Source of the DNA: Phycomyces nitens
Lineage: Eukaryota; Mucoromycota; Mucoromycetes; Mucorales; Phycomycetaceae
Direction of reading: 5' to 3'
NCBI GenBank assembly: GCA_022702545.1
Contig: JAHRBC010000002.1
Span: 1,302,001-1,366,000, forward strand
Length of the DNA: 64,000 bases
The notes under the pieces were generated by a model. It did not search any database and was not told the origin of the DNA. It saw nothing but the letters and a program-made list of their open reading frames with translations. Of this stretch, positions 1 to 9,385 are shown one piece after another. The position numbers were made by a program, and so were the translations under genes. Each line of letters opens with the position of its first letter. The first letter of the stretch is position 1.

Positions 1-203
1 CGATTATAATTATTAGTTTTTGTTCAATTGAAATAAAAATAGATATAATATACGTACAAAAACTGTTTGGGTGAGTGAGTAAGTAAGTGTGTGTGTGTGT
101 GTGTGTGTGTAAAGGTAAGAGAGGTTGAATATCAAAAAGGCCGTTATATATAGGCATTTTGAATGACTATAAAGATGTTCCTCTATTGTCTTGAAGCACT
201 GAG
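1..203. promoter_or_regulatory. Shared divergent promoter of element A with GT microsatellite
   Basis: This corresponds to the spacer between the two divergent genes of elements B, G1 and G2. It holds a (GT)n tract at about 87-110 and a TATATATA box at about 143-150, which is palindromic and could serve both directions. The GT tract differs in length among the four copies. Promoter function is inferred from position. Confidence 0.5.
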
Positions 204-1140
204 ATGCAAATCGGCCTTGATATTGTTTTTGGGCTCAATCCATCATGCTTTCCGCAGCATGCTTCAAAGGTGAAAAAATTTCAGACTCTCTCCTTTTTCT
301 TTGGTTCCCTTTATTTTTCCTTTTGTTTGCTTTTTGATATCGGCGCCTTTCTCTGGTAAGACATTTTTTATACCTCTTTATACACACAAATTAATCTCTT
401 TTCATAGATGTGCGCTCCCATTCCAACTCATCCTTTCCACAATGGCCATCTAGACAAATACTCACTGGCCGCATTCACTGGTACCATCATCATGATAAAA
501 ATTATTTTCACTTTCTCTCTTAGATTGGCCAAACAACTTATGTAAGGATGCCATCGGCACCAGGTAAATTTTTTCTTTCAATCATACTTGTTCCCTCTCT
601 GACTCTATTCCATTGTAGACTGCCCTTTCTATTCACGCCATCGGCCTCCTCCATCATTCGCGATTGTAATCATAAAGGTAATATTCTTTATAAATCTCTT
701 TTTACTTATCTAAAATATTATTCAGACTATTTATTAATAATTATTATGTGTTTTATAGACTCACTTGGGCTTCCTTTGCACACCATGCCCCCTACTTTGA
801 TAACCCATTTGGCTCCTGGTATGTAAATTAAATATATCATCACTCTGTTCACCCATATTAATTTTTATTCTCTTTTTTATAGTAAAACCCGCCACACAGC
901 CCATCCAGCCTTACAATTTAAGTCCCCTTTGCGCACTCTTGCCCATCTCTTGCAATGTAAGTATCTTTTGACACACAAAAATTTTCTCTTTGTACCCCAT
1001 ATCATTAACACTTCTTTTATCTTTTACAGAACACTCCCGCAGCCCAAAAAATCACTGGATATTCATATTTTTGCAGGTATTTTTTATGTAGAAAAATATT
1101 CCATCCAAATAGCAGCAGGCAACCGGGTAGAAACGGCTAG
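204..1140 (+). CDS. Cryptic seven-exon gene of CACTA element A (160 codons), function unknown
   Basis: No single frame is long, but GT-AG introns join exons 204-269, 408-480, 524-563, 619-677, 759-818, 883-956 and 1030-1140 into one open frame of 483 nt ending in TAG. Phases agree at every junction (0,1,2,1,1,0). The same exons with identical lengths (66/73/40/59/60/74/111 nt) occur in B, G1 and G2, while introns differ in length, which is how a real spliced gene behaves. Donors include GTAAGT and GTATGT; acceptors are mostly T-rich with TAG or CAG. The product has no domain I recognise. It has scattered Cys and His residues, a Pro-rich middle and a basic C-terminus (ending RQPGRNG). The start is uncertain: exon 1 could be untranslated and the ATG opening exon 2 used instead. 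It diverges from the accessory gene across a shared promoter. Confidence 0.75.
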
Positions 1141-1623
1141 GCCATAGGAATAGGCGTAATAGTAGACCCTAAACCTAGAAACATTCTATTCTTTCTAATA
1201 AAAATAAAAACGTAAAACATTACCAATCAATTATAAATGGGAAATCAAATAATGGGTGATATATTATTGGTCAAAAAGAATAAAGAAGATTAAATACTAC
1301 ACTATGAGGATGAAAAAAGTGTAGTAAAGATGTAAAATACTACAGTGTTATTCTCTCAAAATAGATTCTTTCAAAACGGAACCGCACATTTAAATGCTTA
1401 ATCCCCCCATAACCTAATTAGATATACCCGCCGAAAGTGCTACTGGACCTCAGCTGCAGCACCTCTTTCAATAATTATGCTAGCAATTATCACGACATAC
1501 TGCTAGCAGCTAAGACCAGGTTGTTCTCAAGCGGAATTATATGTAGAGTCTATCATAATTCAGGTAATTACACTATTGTTTACTTATCTTTCCGCACTGG
1601 TAATCAAGCCCGTTTTTCCAGTG

Positions 1624-1758
1624 TTGTCCAGCCTCTTCAATTCTTGCTCTTTTGGCATGATGCTGATAATTGCGTCTGGATACCATAGAGAACCCTTCTT
1701 GGTTACCATTGCATTTGTTACAGTAACAGGCAGTGTTGTTTTGGGAAGCAGAAGACAT
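1624..1758 (-). pseudogene. Exon 1 of element C tnp2 transposase, disrupted
   Basis: Reading leftward from an ATG at 1758, this encodes the MSSASQNN start and the Cys-x-Cys-x2-Cys...His module also seen in element B exon 1 (9386-9530). It differs by little (one Arg to His). The frame is interrupted after the EEAG residues by the terminus of element A at 1623. An upstream in-frame ATG at 1806 exists, but G1 and G2 lack it, so 1758 is the better start. Confidence 0.8.
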
Positions 1759-2000
1759 ATTTTGTGTGATTCGATTGTAAGATAAAAAAGGAAACAAGTG
1801 CTTCATATGTTTTATTTGCTGTCAATTTATAGACAAAAAAAAACTATTGTATTTTACTTGTTTGCCCGAACCAATAGGATCTGTTAAAAAGTCTTTTTTT
1901 ATTTGAATAAAAAAAATCTTCTGAGTTGAAAAAAAGGCCTATATTTCCTACACCTTAAAGTACTCTTGGTGCACTAGTAATCCAGCCCATTTTTCCAGTG
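1624..2000 (-). mobile_element. CACTA element C, transposase-side terminus
   Basis: The sequence matches the left end of element B (9144-9520) in reverse orientation and ends at 2000 with TTTTTCCAGTG. It contains the 5' leader and first exon of the transposase, cut at 1624 by element A. The outer border interrupts the ACGGTAG repeat block of element D, with TAG following the terminus as a probable target duplication. The rest of C must lie left of the window. Confidence 0.85.
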
Positions 2001-2497
2001 TAGTTATCTGCCATTTTTTTATTAGCAAAAAACGGTAGCTACTACCAAACTCGCCTTACACAGGGTCATATCCACCGTTTTGCCCCACCAAACAAACGGT
2101 AGCAATGTTACCAAAACGGCAGATATCTACCATATTTTTAGTGAAGAAAAACAGTAGTTATGTTACCAAAACGGTAGTTATCTGCCGATTTTTTATTAGC
2201 AAAAAACGGTAGCTACTACCAAACTCGCCTTACACAGGGTCATATCCACCGTTTTGCCCCACCAAACAAACGGTAGCAATGTTACCAAAACGGCAGATAA
2301 CTACCGTTTTTTTAGTGAAGAAAAACGGTAGTTATGTGACCAAAACGGTAGTTATCTGCCGATTTTCGCCACTATAAAAATGGTAGCTACTACCAAATTC
2401 GCCTTACACAGGGTCATATCCACCATTTTGCCCCACCAAAAAAACGGTAGTTATGTGACCAAAACGGTAGATAACTGCCAATTTCTTAGCCGTAGTG
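2001..2497. mobile_element. Element D, right subterminal repeat block of a CACTACGGC element
   Basis: The block ends in CCGTAGTG at 2497 (reverse complement CACTACGG) and carries many copies of the ACGGTAG motif in both orientations. It includes a repeat unit of about 185 bp containing TCGCCTTACACAGGG. It is nearly the same as the right end of element F (41383-41900). In CACTA elements such subterminal motifs bind a TnpA-type protein; that role is inferred here. D is cut on its left by element C. Confidence 0.8.
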
Positions 2498-2834
2498 ATA
2501 GTTGAATGGATAGACAAGGGAAAGTAATGAAAGTTGAATCTTGATCTGTCAAAAATAGATCTTATTATTGACCTTGAAATAATAATCCATGTAACGTTAT
2601 ACTGAAAAGAGATAAAATATACACTTTCAGTTACAGTTCTGTACCTCCTTGAGGTTAATGAGCCGACATGCCCAAAACTAGAGCATTATATCTGCCGAAT
2701 TACTGCAACATCTCATATGACTTGTCATTCATATCTGGAGAGTAATATTTCTATTTAATTCTAGGATTTTTTATTTATTTGCCTCAGGATTTCACTTACT
2801 ATCACATCTGGGAATCGTACATTTTTTTGCAGTG
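2498..2834. mobile_element. Element O, terminal region of a CACTG-type CACTA element
   Basis: No gene is visible. The right border reads TTTTTTTGCAGTG at 2822-2834, so the terminus is CACTGCAAAAAAA. The next bases (ATTCCCA.ATGTG.TAG) also match the terminus of element J at 62509, so O and J are relatives. The terminus sits inside an LTR-like repeat that resumes at 2835 with GAGGGTGCG. Element D is inserted into O at 2497/2498. Confidence 0.65.
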
Positions 2835-3948
2835 GAGGGTGCGATAAAGAATGAATATAACGGGGGTAGAACCGCAATTCAAAGACAGCAAGAGGACAAA
2901 AGAAGAGAAAATGAAGAAATAGACAGAGATATATGAACTTCGCTTGGGACAGTTAGATATATTCTTGACAGCAACGGATACAAGGGATAGGAATACAAAT
3001 AGAGAGAGAGAACTAGATAATTTCACTCAGGACAATTAATCAAGTTGACAGCAAGGTACTGGGAAGTTATAAAATCAGGAAAAAGGGAAAAGGATGAAAA
3101 GAAAAATCAATCTTGGCACGAAGTATGTTTAGGAATTTCTATACAAGACAATTCACTAATTCAGGGACGGAAAATAAGAGAGAGATAACTGATAATGTTT
3201 ATTGATTGAAATTTTGGTCTCTTATATAGACTTTGTAAAATGTTACTTAGTGATAAATGGTGAATTGATTAATAATAAAATATAGGAATTGAGTGTGTGA
3301 ATGAAAAATAGAACAGTATATGAGATAATGGATAAGGATAATAATGACTTTGGGGGGAGAGGTATGAGATGATAAGACAAAATAAGATATGATAGTATGA
3401 GAAAATGGGATATACAGTGAAGGTGATAATATAAAAATGGAGGACAAATATGATAAGACAAAATGAGATATGAAAATGTGGGAAGACAATGTAAATATGA
3501 AGTATGAAGATATGGATAACAGTAATATGATAAAGTGAGCAGTGTGAGAGAAGGGACAGAGATATGAAGGGGTATGAATAAAATGAAGTGCCGATGTGTG
3601 AGAGGGTGTAAAGAGGTAGATAACATGAAGAGAAAGATAAGTGCGCACAGACAGCAACGTGGGGAGAAGGGAAAGGAAGATAGATGACAAAAATAGTGTA
3701 CAATGGATAAATATGGAAATGGATAGGAGGGGTTTGAAATGAGAGCGAGGGTGACAAATATGGAAAATCAAAGAAGTGCGGAGAAAAGGGAAATATGAGA
3801 AATAAGGTGACTTGCAAATGGAGAAAGGTGACGTTGCCAAGTTGATCAGGATGCTACGTCACGCTTTCTAGCAGGGAAGGCCTTGGAAAGGTCACGTGAA
3901 ATGGAGAGAAGTGGGCAAAGCTGGAAATCTTACAACACCCGTGTGTCA
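2835..3948 (-). repeat. LTR-like repeat (type b), truncated by element O
   Basis: This is the reverse complement of the repeat at 35319-36508 and is very similar to it. On the minus strand it starts TGACAC at 3948 and contains a CTATATAAGAG TATA box closely followed by AATAAA, as in a retroelement LTR. It lacks its last part because element O is inserted at 2834/2835. Long open frames within it are artefacts of its pyrimidine-rich strand. Confidence 0.65.
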
Positions 3949-4499
3949 AGTGTTGTGTGAGCAGTTGTAGTGTATTGAGCCAAAATACCAATTGTAATAG
4001 CGATGCTTCCTCCAGATCTCAAAGAATATCGGCAGACTTTAGAAGTGAGGCAAGACAAAACGAAAAAGAAAATAAAAGAGTAGAATTGGATCTTTATTTG
4101 ACTTGAATTTGGACTTCTTTAAATACTACTTCTTAGAGCTATTGTTAGTTTCTAAGAGACAGTCATGGTAACTAGGGGTGGTTAGTCATTGCAGCTGGGC
4201 GTTGCTTAGCAAGATGGGTTGACATGAGGAGAGATCTTGAAGAAAAAAGAGAGAAGATAATCAGCAACCGATTTTTTGGGATTGCGCAGTTCGAAAGAGA
4301 CAAGAAAGGGAAAGGAAAAGTGATATGGTTTCTACTGGAATTGGGTTGGAAGAGATGTGATAATAGAAAATATAAATGGAAATACAAGTGTGACAAACAA
4401 GAAGGGTTACTATATATAGAAAAGGTGACTCAAAATAGACTCAAAAAGGGTGTTTCTGGTCGACGGCCAATAACTCCAGTACACACGTGACACATGTCA
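3949..4499 (-). repeat. LTR-like repeat (type c), tandem with its neighbours
   Basis: On the minus strand the unit starts TGACATGTGTCACG at 4499, has a TATATATAG box, a late AAATAAAG signal, and ends near CACACAACA just before the next TGACAC. A spacer of about four bases separates it from the type b units on either side. It is similar in plan but not in sequence to the type a and b units. No coding potential is credible. Confidence 0.45.
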
Positions 4500-5222
4500 A
4501 CATTGACGCGTGTTGAGTTTGTTGTGATGTGAAAACGAGTCAGAAAATATAATAAATTAAATACCACTCGTTGACAATAACGATGGTGCGATAGAGATAG
4601 ACAATAACGGGGGTAGAAACCGAAATTTGGACAGCAAGAAACGGACAAGAGAAAGAAAAGGTGAAAATATGGATAGAGATATATAACTTCGCTCGGGACA
4701 GTTGAATATATTCTTGACAGCAATGGAAACAGGGAGGAAGAGATATAATAGGAGAGGGGAACTAGATAATTTCACTCAGGACAATTACTAAAGTTGACAG
4801 CAAGGTACTGGGAACACTACGGCGGAAGGACCGGTAGCTGTGCCGAAAACGGTAGCATAACTACCGTTTTTTATGATTTTTGAGCACTTTATCTCCGCAG
4901 ATTGTGGTTGAAAGGTAATGTCATCGATCCCGAATCATAAAAGTTGCATGGAATGTCTTTTCATCAGGCAATGAGGTAGTTGTAATACCATAGAAAGGGC
5001 TCGTAAGTTTTTAGGCAACCTTGTTTATTGAAATGAGCATTTTATTTGGTGTTAAAGATGTTGCGCATTTTTGAGAAAAATAATTTTTCGCCTGTGTGAA
5101 CAAAACGGTAGTTATGCTACCGTTTTTTGAAACAATTTTTTTGTTTTTGACATTATTAGCCATTTTATTTTATTTTATTTGGTATTGATATTTATAAAGA
5201 AAGAAAAAGAAAAAGAAAATTT

Positions 5223-6310
5223 TTATAAAGTGGCAAGATTACCCCTGGTCACATGCAGATTGTCATTAAACACATAATATGATGCAATGATAAAGAACTG
5301 ATTACTACTCGGAGGGTACTGGATGAGCCCAACTTGATGCTGAATGTCATCCACATTAACAGCATATTTTGGCTGGGTTGTTTGTCCAGTTGAGCTGTGT
5401 GACCGCCGTATTACGATTGGCACAGATGAGTCATGGGCTGCTGTACCATGCTCTTTCATCACTTCAATGAATGCCAGAAAGTGCGGTGTGCCATCAACCT
5501 CTTTATGCTCAAAATAAAATTCCACGGTGCCAACAAACCAGCTTTGAATAGTTATATTGCGACGGCTAGATAAAAATATAAAAAATGCGAGTGATCTCTA
5601 TTTTGTATTTTGACTAATACCAATACTCACTTTCTGTATGGACAGGTGAACATCACATGATGATTGCCACGTCTGGTCTCGTTTTTTATTCTTCGGTACA
5701 TACATGAAGAATGTACGGTTGAATTTTTCCAAAGACGAGAAGCAACAACAATCGTCGGGTCATCAAGTTCAATACTGTCCATACCACTGTTTCGCACATA
5801 GTACTTTGCCAAAGTATTCTTGACAACAGGGCTGCTGACACCTTCCAAGTCATCATCATTCAAACTGGCATGTCAGTTGAATGGCTCCCATAGCTGGGCA
5901 GCACTTACACCATCTGGAAGATCAAAGAAACTTGCTTCATTATATGTGGACGGCTGACTTGTACTAGGATAATTCTGAGAGCTGTTTGCTGAACTGACAA
6001 AGCTATGAACAGCAAAGCGCTCAACAAGCAAACTGGCATTTCTACCGCCCTTCAAGTTTGACGTGATAAGCTTGGAGTATACTCTAATTACTTTTTCCAT
6101 GGGTAGGTAAGAGATTATTTGACTAATAATAGCAACAGCAGCAAAGACACTTCTTGGTCAATGATGACAAAATCAACGTACCTGTCATCAATGATTGTGG
6201 CCAGTGAGGCACGGCTAGGACAATAGCACTCCACATTTACAAGTGCAAAAGAATGTGGTGTGCCAAGAATCTTCTTCAAGACACCTTTAAGAGTGCAAAC
6301 CAGACTTGTA
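5223..6310 (-). pseudogene. Element E1 transposase-like C-terminal fragment with in-frame TGA
   Basis: On the minus strand, exons of about 6310-6182, 6122-5631 and 5565-5223 join at GT-AG introns in consistent phase. Exon lengths of the last two (492 and 343 nt) are the same in E2 and E3. The product has a stretch like the end of tnp2 proteins: an HKEVDGTPHFLAFVEV segment, then HQVGLIQYPPSSNQFFII, matching in layout the HVFAFVKW...LPVHRILLEV end of the B transposase. An in-frame TGA at about 5872, after LWEPFN, interrupts it and is shared by all three copies. Catalytic regions are absent. I read it as a relic retained in a non-autonomous element; a functional small protein is not excluded. 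Confidence 0.55.
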
Positions 6311-6717
6311 AGAGAAAAATAGCAGAGAACAGCCAGGCAAGTTTATTAATTAACAAACATTTGAATATACATTATAATTAATACAATATTTTTATTATGT
6401 TATAGCAGGAAAGAGCAAGCAGTTCTTTTCTTTCGGAAGATGAGGTATTTCAAACGGATGACGAGGCTGAATCCCCAATCATGACAGATGTACTATAAGT
6501 TAGAGCTTTTTGTTGCTCATCTATTCTCAATTTAATATTAATATAATATTTCTACTGTTTGATATAGGTTTACACCACTAGGAATGAGCAATGAGCCTTC
6601 ATCTAAGAGAAACAGACTAAGTCTTTAATATTCTTTAGGCTGCTCTTATTGGTTCTCTCATATTTTTAGTATATGTTTTAGTGCACTTTTTCTTTTCCTC
6701 TTTTCCTTTAGCTGTTT

Positions 6718-7720
6718 TATCTTTGCTTTGGTCCTCTCCTTTGAAATAAAATCGAATAACTCTCCATCACGTAAGATTGCCACCTTAATAAATGCCCGAT
6801 TGGCATCTTGTATACCACATCTTCAGCTCTGTTGTTTTTAATCTAGGAATGAAACACACATCTCGCCCTTTTTCAAGCACCAAAAAAAATGAAATTTTTT
6901 TATAGCTGTATTACGCCGAGGTTAGTTTATATTTCTTTTCTTTTCTTTGCTCTACTTTTTGAAATAAAACTAAATGACCCTCCCTTATGTAAGGTTGTCA
7001 ATTACATAAACATCCGATTGGAATCTTGTATACCACATCTTCAGCTCTGCTATCTTTAATCAAGGAATGAAACACTCATCTCATAATTTTTCAGACACTA
7101 AAAAAAGGTGAAAATTTTTTACAGCTATATTACACTAAAGTTTGTCGTTCCCCACCTCCCCACCTGGGAATCTCTGTAGAATATGCATATTGTTTTCTTA
7201 ATGATGTACTCATTCTGCCAACTACCATTATATTCGAATTAGTTTTAAATCTTATGAGCTGACTTTACAGCAATATATTTTCTATGGTAAGAATATTATA
7301 ATATGTTTACACTCTTTAATTAATCATATTGCGCATTCTCTATTCTCCTTCTACTGCATCTAGTATTTACATCTGTACGTTTCATATAGTGGCATTAATT
7401 CAAGAGATGCTTGGTATACCGATTAACAAGCACAATATATACTGGTATGCTATCCAAAACAATATGCTTGGTTTATTTGATCGCTTCATTCTCTGACCAC
7501 AATATCTTTATAGCAATTGATGAAGACCAAAGGCCTTCCAAGTCATGACAGTGATTCACAACAAGATGCTCGGCACGCTGATTAACAAGCACAATATATA
7601 CTGGTATGCTACCCAAAACAATATATTCGGTTTATTTGATTGCTTCATTCTCTGACCACAATATTTTTATAGCAATCGATGAAGACCAAAGGCCATCCAA
7701 GTCATAACAACATGTTGTTG
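6718..7720. repeat. Two internal tandem duplications in element E1
   Basis: About 205 bp at 6725-6945 is repeated in diverged form at 6946-7145; both copies contain CTTGTATACCACATCTTCAGC. About 150 bp at 7410-7565 is repeated at 7566-7715; both contain AACAAGCACAATATATACTG. E2 has only one copy of the second unit, whereas E3 has two. No coding sequence is evident in this half of the element. Confidence 0.75.
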
Positions 7721-8636
7721 GCATCGTGTATAGATTGAGTAAAAGGTTTGTACCATATACGTTTTATAATATTAAATAGTATTTGCTTTTGGTGTTTCTA
7801 TATTATTATTATATATATTTTAATATTATTTGAAATAAATCGAAATTATAATAAAAAATAAACCATTATTTCAAATAAATGGCAGTAAAAAAAGAATGGG
7901 TGCTAGTATATAAAGTAATATAAAAGAGAGGCTATAGTATATAAAGAAACGATTTTGGTTGGATAAAAAAACGGTAGCTGTGCCTATTCCTGCCTCATAA
8001 CTACCCTTTTTTTTCGCACTAAAAAAACGGTAACAGCTACCGAAATCGCCTTATACAGAGTCTTTACTACCGTTTTTTTTGGTGGGAAAAAACGGTAGTA
8101 ATGCTACCAAAACGGTAGTTAGCTACCGTTTTTTCTGCCGTAGTGGAAGATACAGATTTGGACGGAAAAGGGAATTGGATGAAAAGAAAAATCAATCTTG
8201 GCACAGGTATGACTAGGAATTTCTATACAAGACAATTCACTAGTTCAGGGACGGAAATTAAGAGAGAGGTAACTGATAATTTTATTGATTGAATTTTTAG
8301 TCTCTTATATAGACTTCGTAAAATATTACTTTGTAGATAATTATGAATTGATTAATAATGGATTATAGAAAATGGGTGTGAGAACGAAAAATAGAACAGT
8401 AATATGAGATAATGGATACGGATAATGAGAGATTGTGTAAAATGTAAAATGATAAGACAAGACAGAGATATGAAAATATGAGAAAACAAGATGTGCAGTA
8501 AGGATGATAATGTAAAAATGGGTGACAATAATGATAAAGAAAATATAGATATGTGAGAAAAATGTAGAGTGAAGATAAGGATAAATGCGCACAGACAGGA
8601 ACATGGGGAAAGAGAAAATGAGATCACACCCACCGA

Positions 8637-8787
8637 TTTTTATTCTAGTCCCGCAGACGAAAGAGTATTTATAGTTTTAGCGAAATACATACCATATATG
8701 GAGTCAAAGTTATACAAAGCTTCTGCTAAAAAAAGATTTGATATTTGGGGGGTAGGGCAAATAATTGGTAAAATACATAAAATGTAA
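8637..8787 (+). other. Unassigned open frame fragment after the truncated LTR-like repeat
   Basis: After the LTR-like sequence stops near 8636, an open frame reads SSPADERVFIVLAKYI then YKASAKKRFDIWGVGQ and ends at 8787. The composition and aromatic spacing recall Myb/SANT-like DNA-binding modules of some transposon proteins, but the match is weak. No start codon belongs to it clearly. It may be the remains of the element that truncated the LTR. Confidence 0.25.
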
Positions 8788-8845
8788 TAATATTATTGGT
8801 TTAAAAATATATTTTTTTATTGAAATAAATTTTAGTTCCTAATAA

Positions 8846-8946
8846 TACAGCCTACTATTTACGTACTATTTACATACTATTTACATACTGTATAGCCTAC
8901 TGTATAGCCTACTACACAGCCTACTGCATAGCCTACTACACAGGCT
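8846..8946. repeat. Short tandem repeat of TAGCCTACTACACAG type
   Basis: Imperfect units of 11-15 bp (TACTATTTACATACT, then TAGCCTACTGTA and TAGCCTACTACACA) follow one another. The flanks 8788-8845 and 8947-9143 are AT-rich and show no gene. Confidence 0.7.
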
Positions 8947-9385
8947 GCAATAGCTACACTACTAAATGCTTCATAGTAATGCCATAATGATGTCTAAGAG
9001 ACTTACCTACAGTACAGTAGATGAGTTAGTTATGCTGAGCATGTATATCCTTAGGATAATAATATAAATACCTTTTTTTTACAATGGAAAGACAAGATGA
9101 AGGGCCTATAAATGTAGCAATGATAAGTAAATGATGTATACATCACTGGAAAAATGGGCTGGATTACTAGTGCACCAAGAGTACTTGAAGGTGTAGGAAA
9201 TATAGGCCTTTTTTTCAACTCAGAAGATTTTTTTTATTCAAATAAAAAAAGACTTTTTAACAGATCCTATTGGTTCGGGCAAACAAGTAAAATACAATAG
9301 TTTTTTTTTGTCTATAAATTGACAGCAAATAAAACATATGAAGCACTTGTTTCCTTTTTTATCTTACAATCGAATCACACAAAAT

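Larger units (their letters stand above)
1..1623 (-). mobile_element. CACTA element A, right-hand 1.6 kb (left part outside window)
   Basis: This segment lines up base for base in layout with 13801-15423 of element B, and both end in a terminus reading TTTTTCCAGTG (reverse complement CACTGGAAAAA). It is therefore the right end of a second copy of the B family. The promoter of the accessory gene lies at the window edge and its coding part would be to the left, outside the window. The right border abuts the first exon of another B-family transposase (element C), so A is inserted in C. Only one border is visible, so the target duplication cannot be checked. Confidence 0.85.
4815..8145. mobile_element. 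Element E1, complete CACTACGGC element with TSD GAA
   Basis: The ends are CACTACGGCGGAAGG at 4815 and CTGCCGTAGTG at 8145, flanked by GAA at 4812-4814 and 8146-8148. CACTA termini with a 3-bp duplication place it in the CACTA superfamily. It is 3331 bp long and holds only a C-terminal transposase-like fragment, so it is probably non-autonomous. ACGGTAG motifs cluster at both ends. Two other full-size relatives (E2, E3) and one diverged relative (F) are in the window. E1 is uninterrupted and serves as the pre-insertion reference for them. Confidence 0.9.
4504..8636 (-). repeat. LTR-like repeat (type b), interrupted by element E1
   Basis: Two pieces, 8146-8636 and 4504-4814, join across element E1 to give a type b LTR-like unit on the minus strand. 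Its 3' end is ACGCGTCA at 4504. At the join the flank ...GTACTGGGAA / GAAGATACAG carries the GAA target duplication of E1, and the joined sequence matches the uninterrupted copy near 3040-3080. The 5' end is missing beyond about 8636. Confidence 0.65.

Noticed and set aside
1077..1091. A 15-nt GT-AG interval in the last exon of the cryptic gene
   Set aside because: It is too short for a spliceosomal intron and is a multiple of three, so the exon reads straight through.
548..1147. Short frames at 548-826 and 929-1147 read as separate genes
   Set aside because: They read through introns of the seven-exon gene. The spliced frame explains the sequence better.
2001..2497. Regularly spaced ACGGTAG repeats as a CRISPR-like array
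   Set aside because: Repeats are short, occur in both orientations and lie at CACTA element ends in a eukaryote; spacers are themselves repeated.
3243..3840. Three overlapping open frames of 127-197 aa on the minus strand, and their copies at 35425-36022
   Set aside because: They lie in the pyrimidine-rich LTR-like repeat, where stops are rare in all three frames. Overlap in three frames and Ser/Leu/Tyr/His bias argue against coding.
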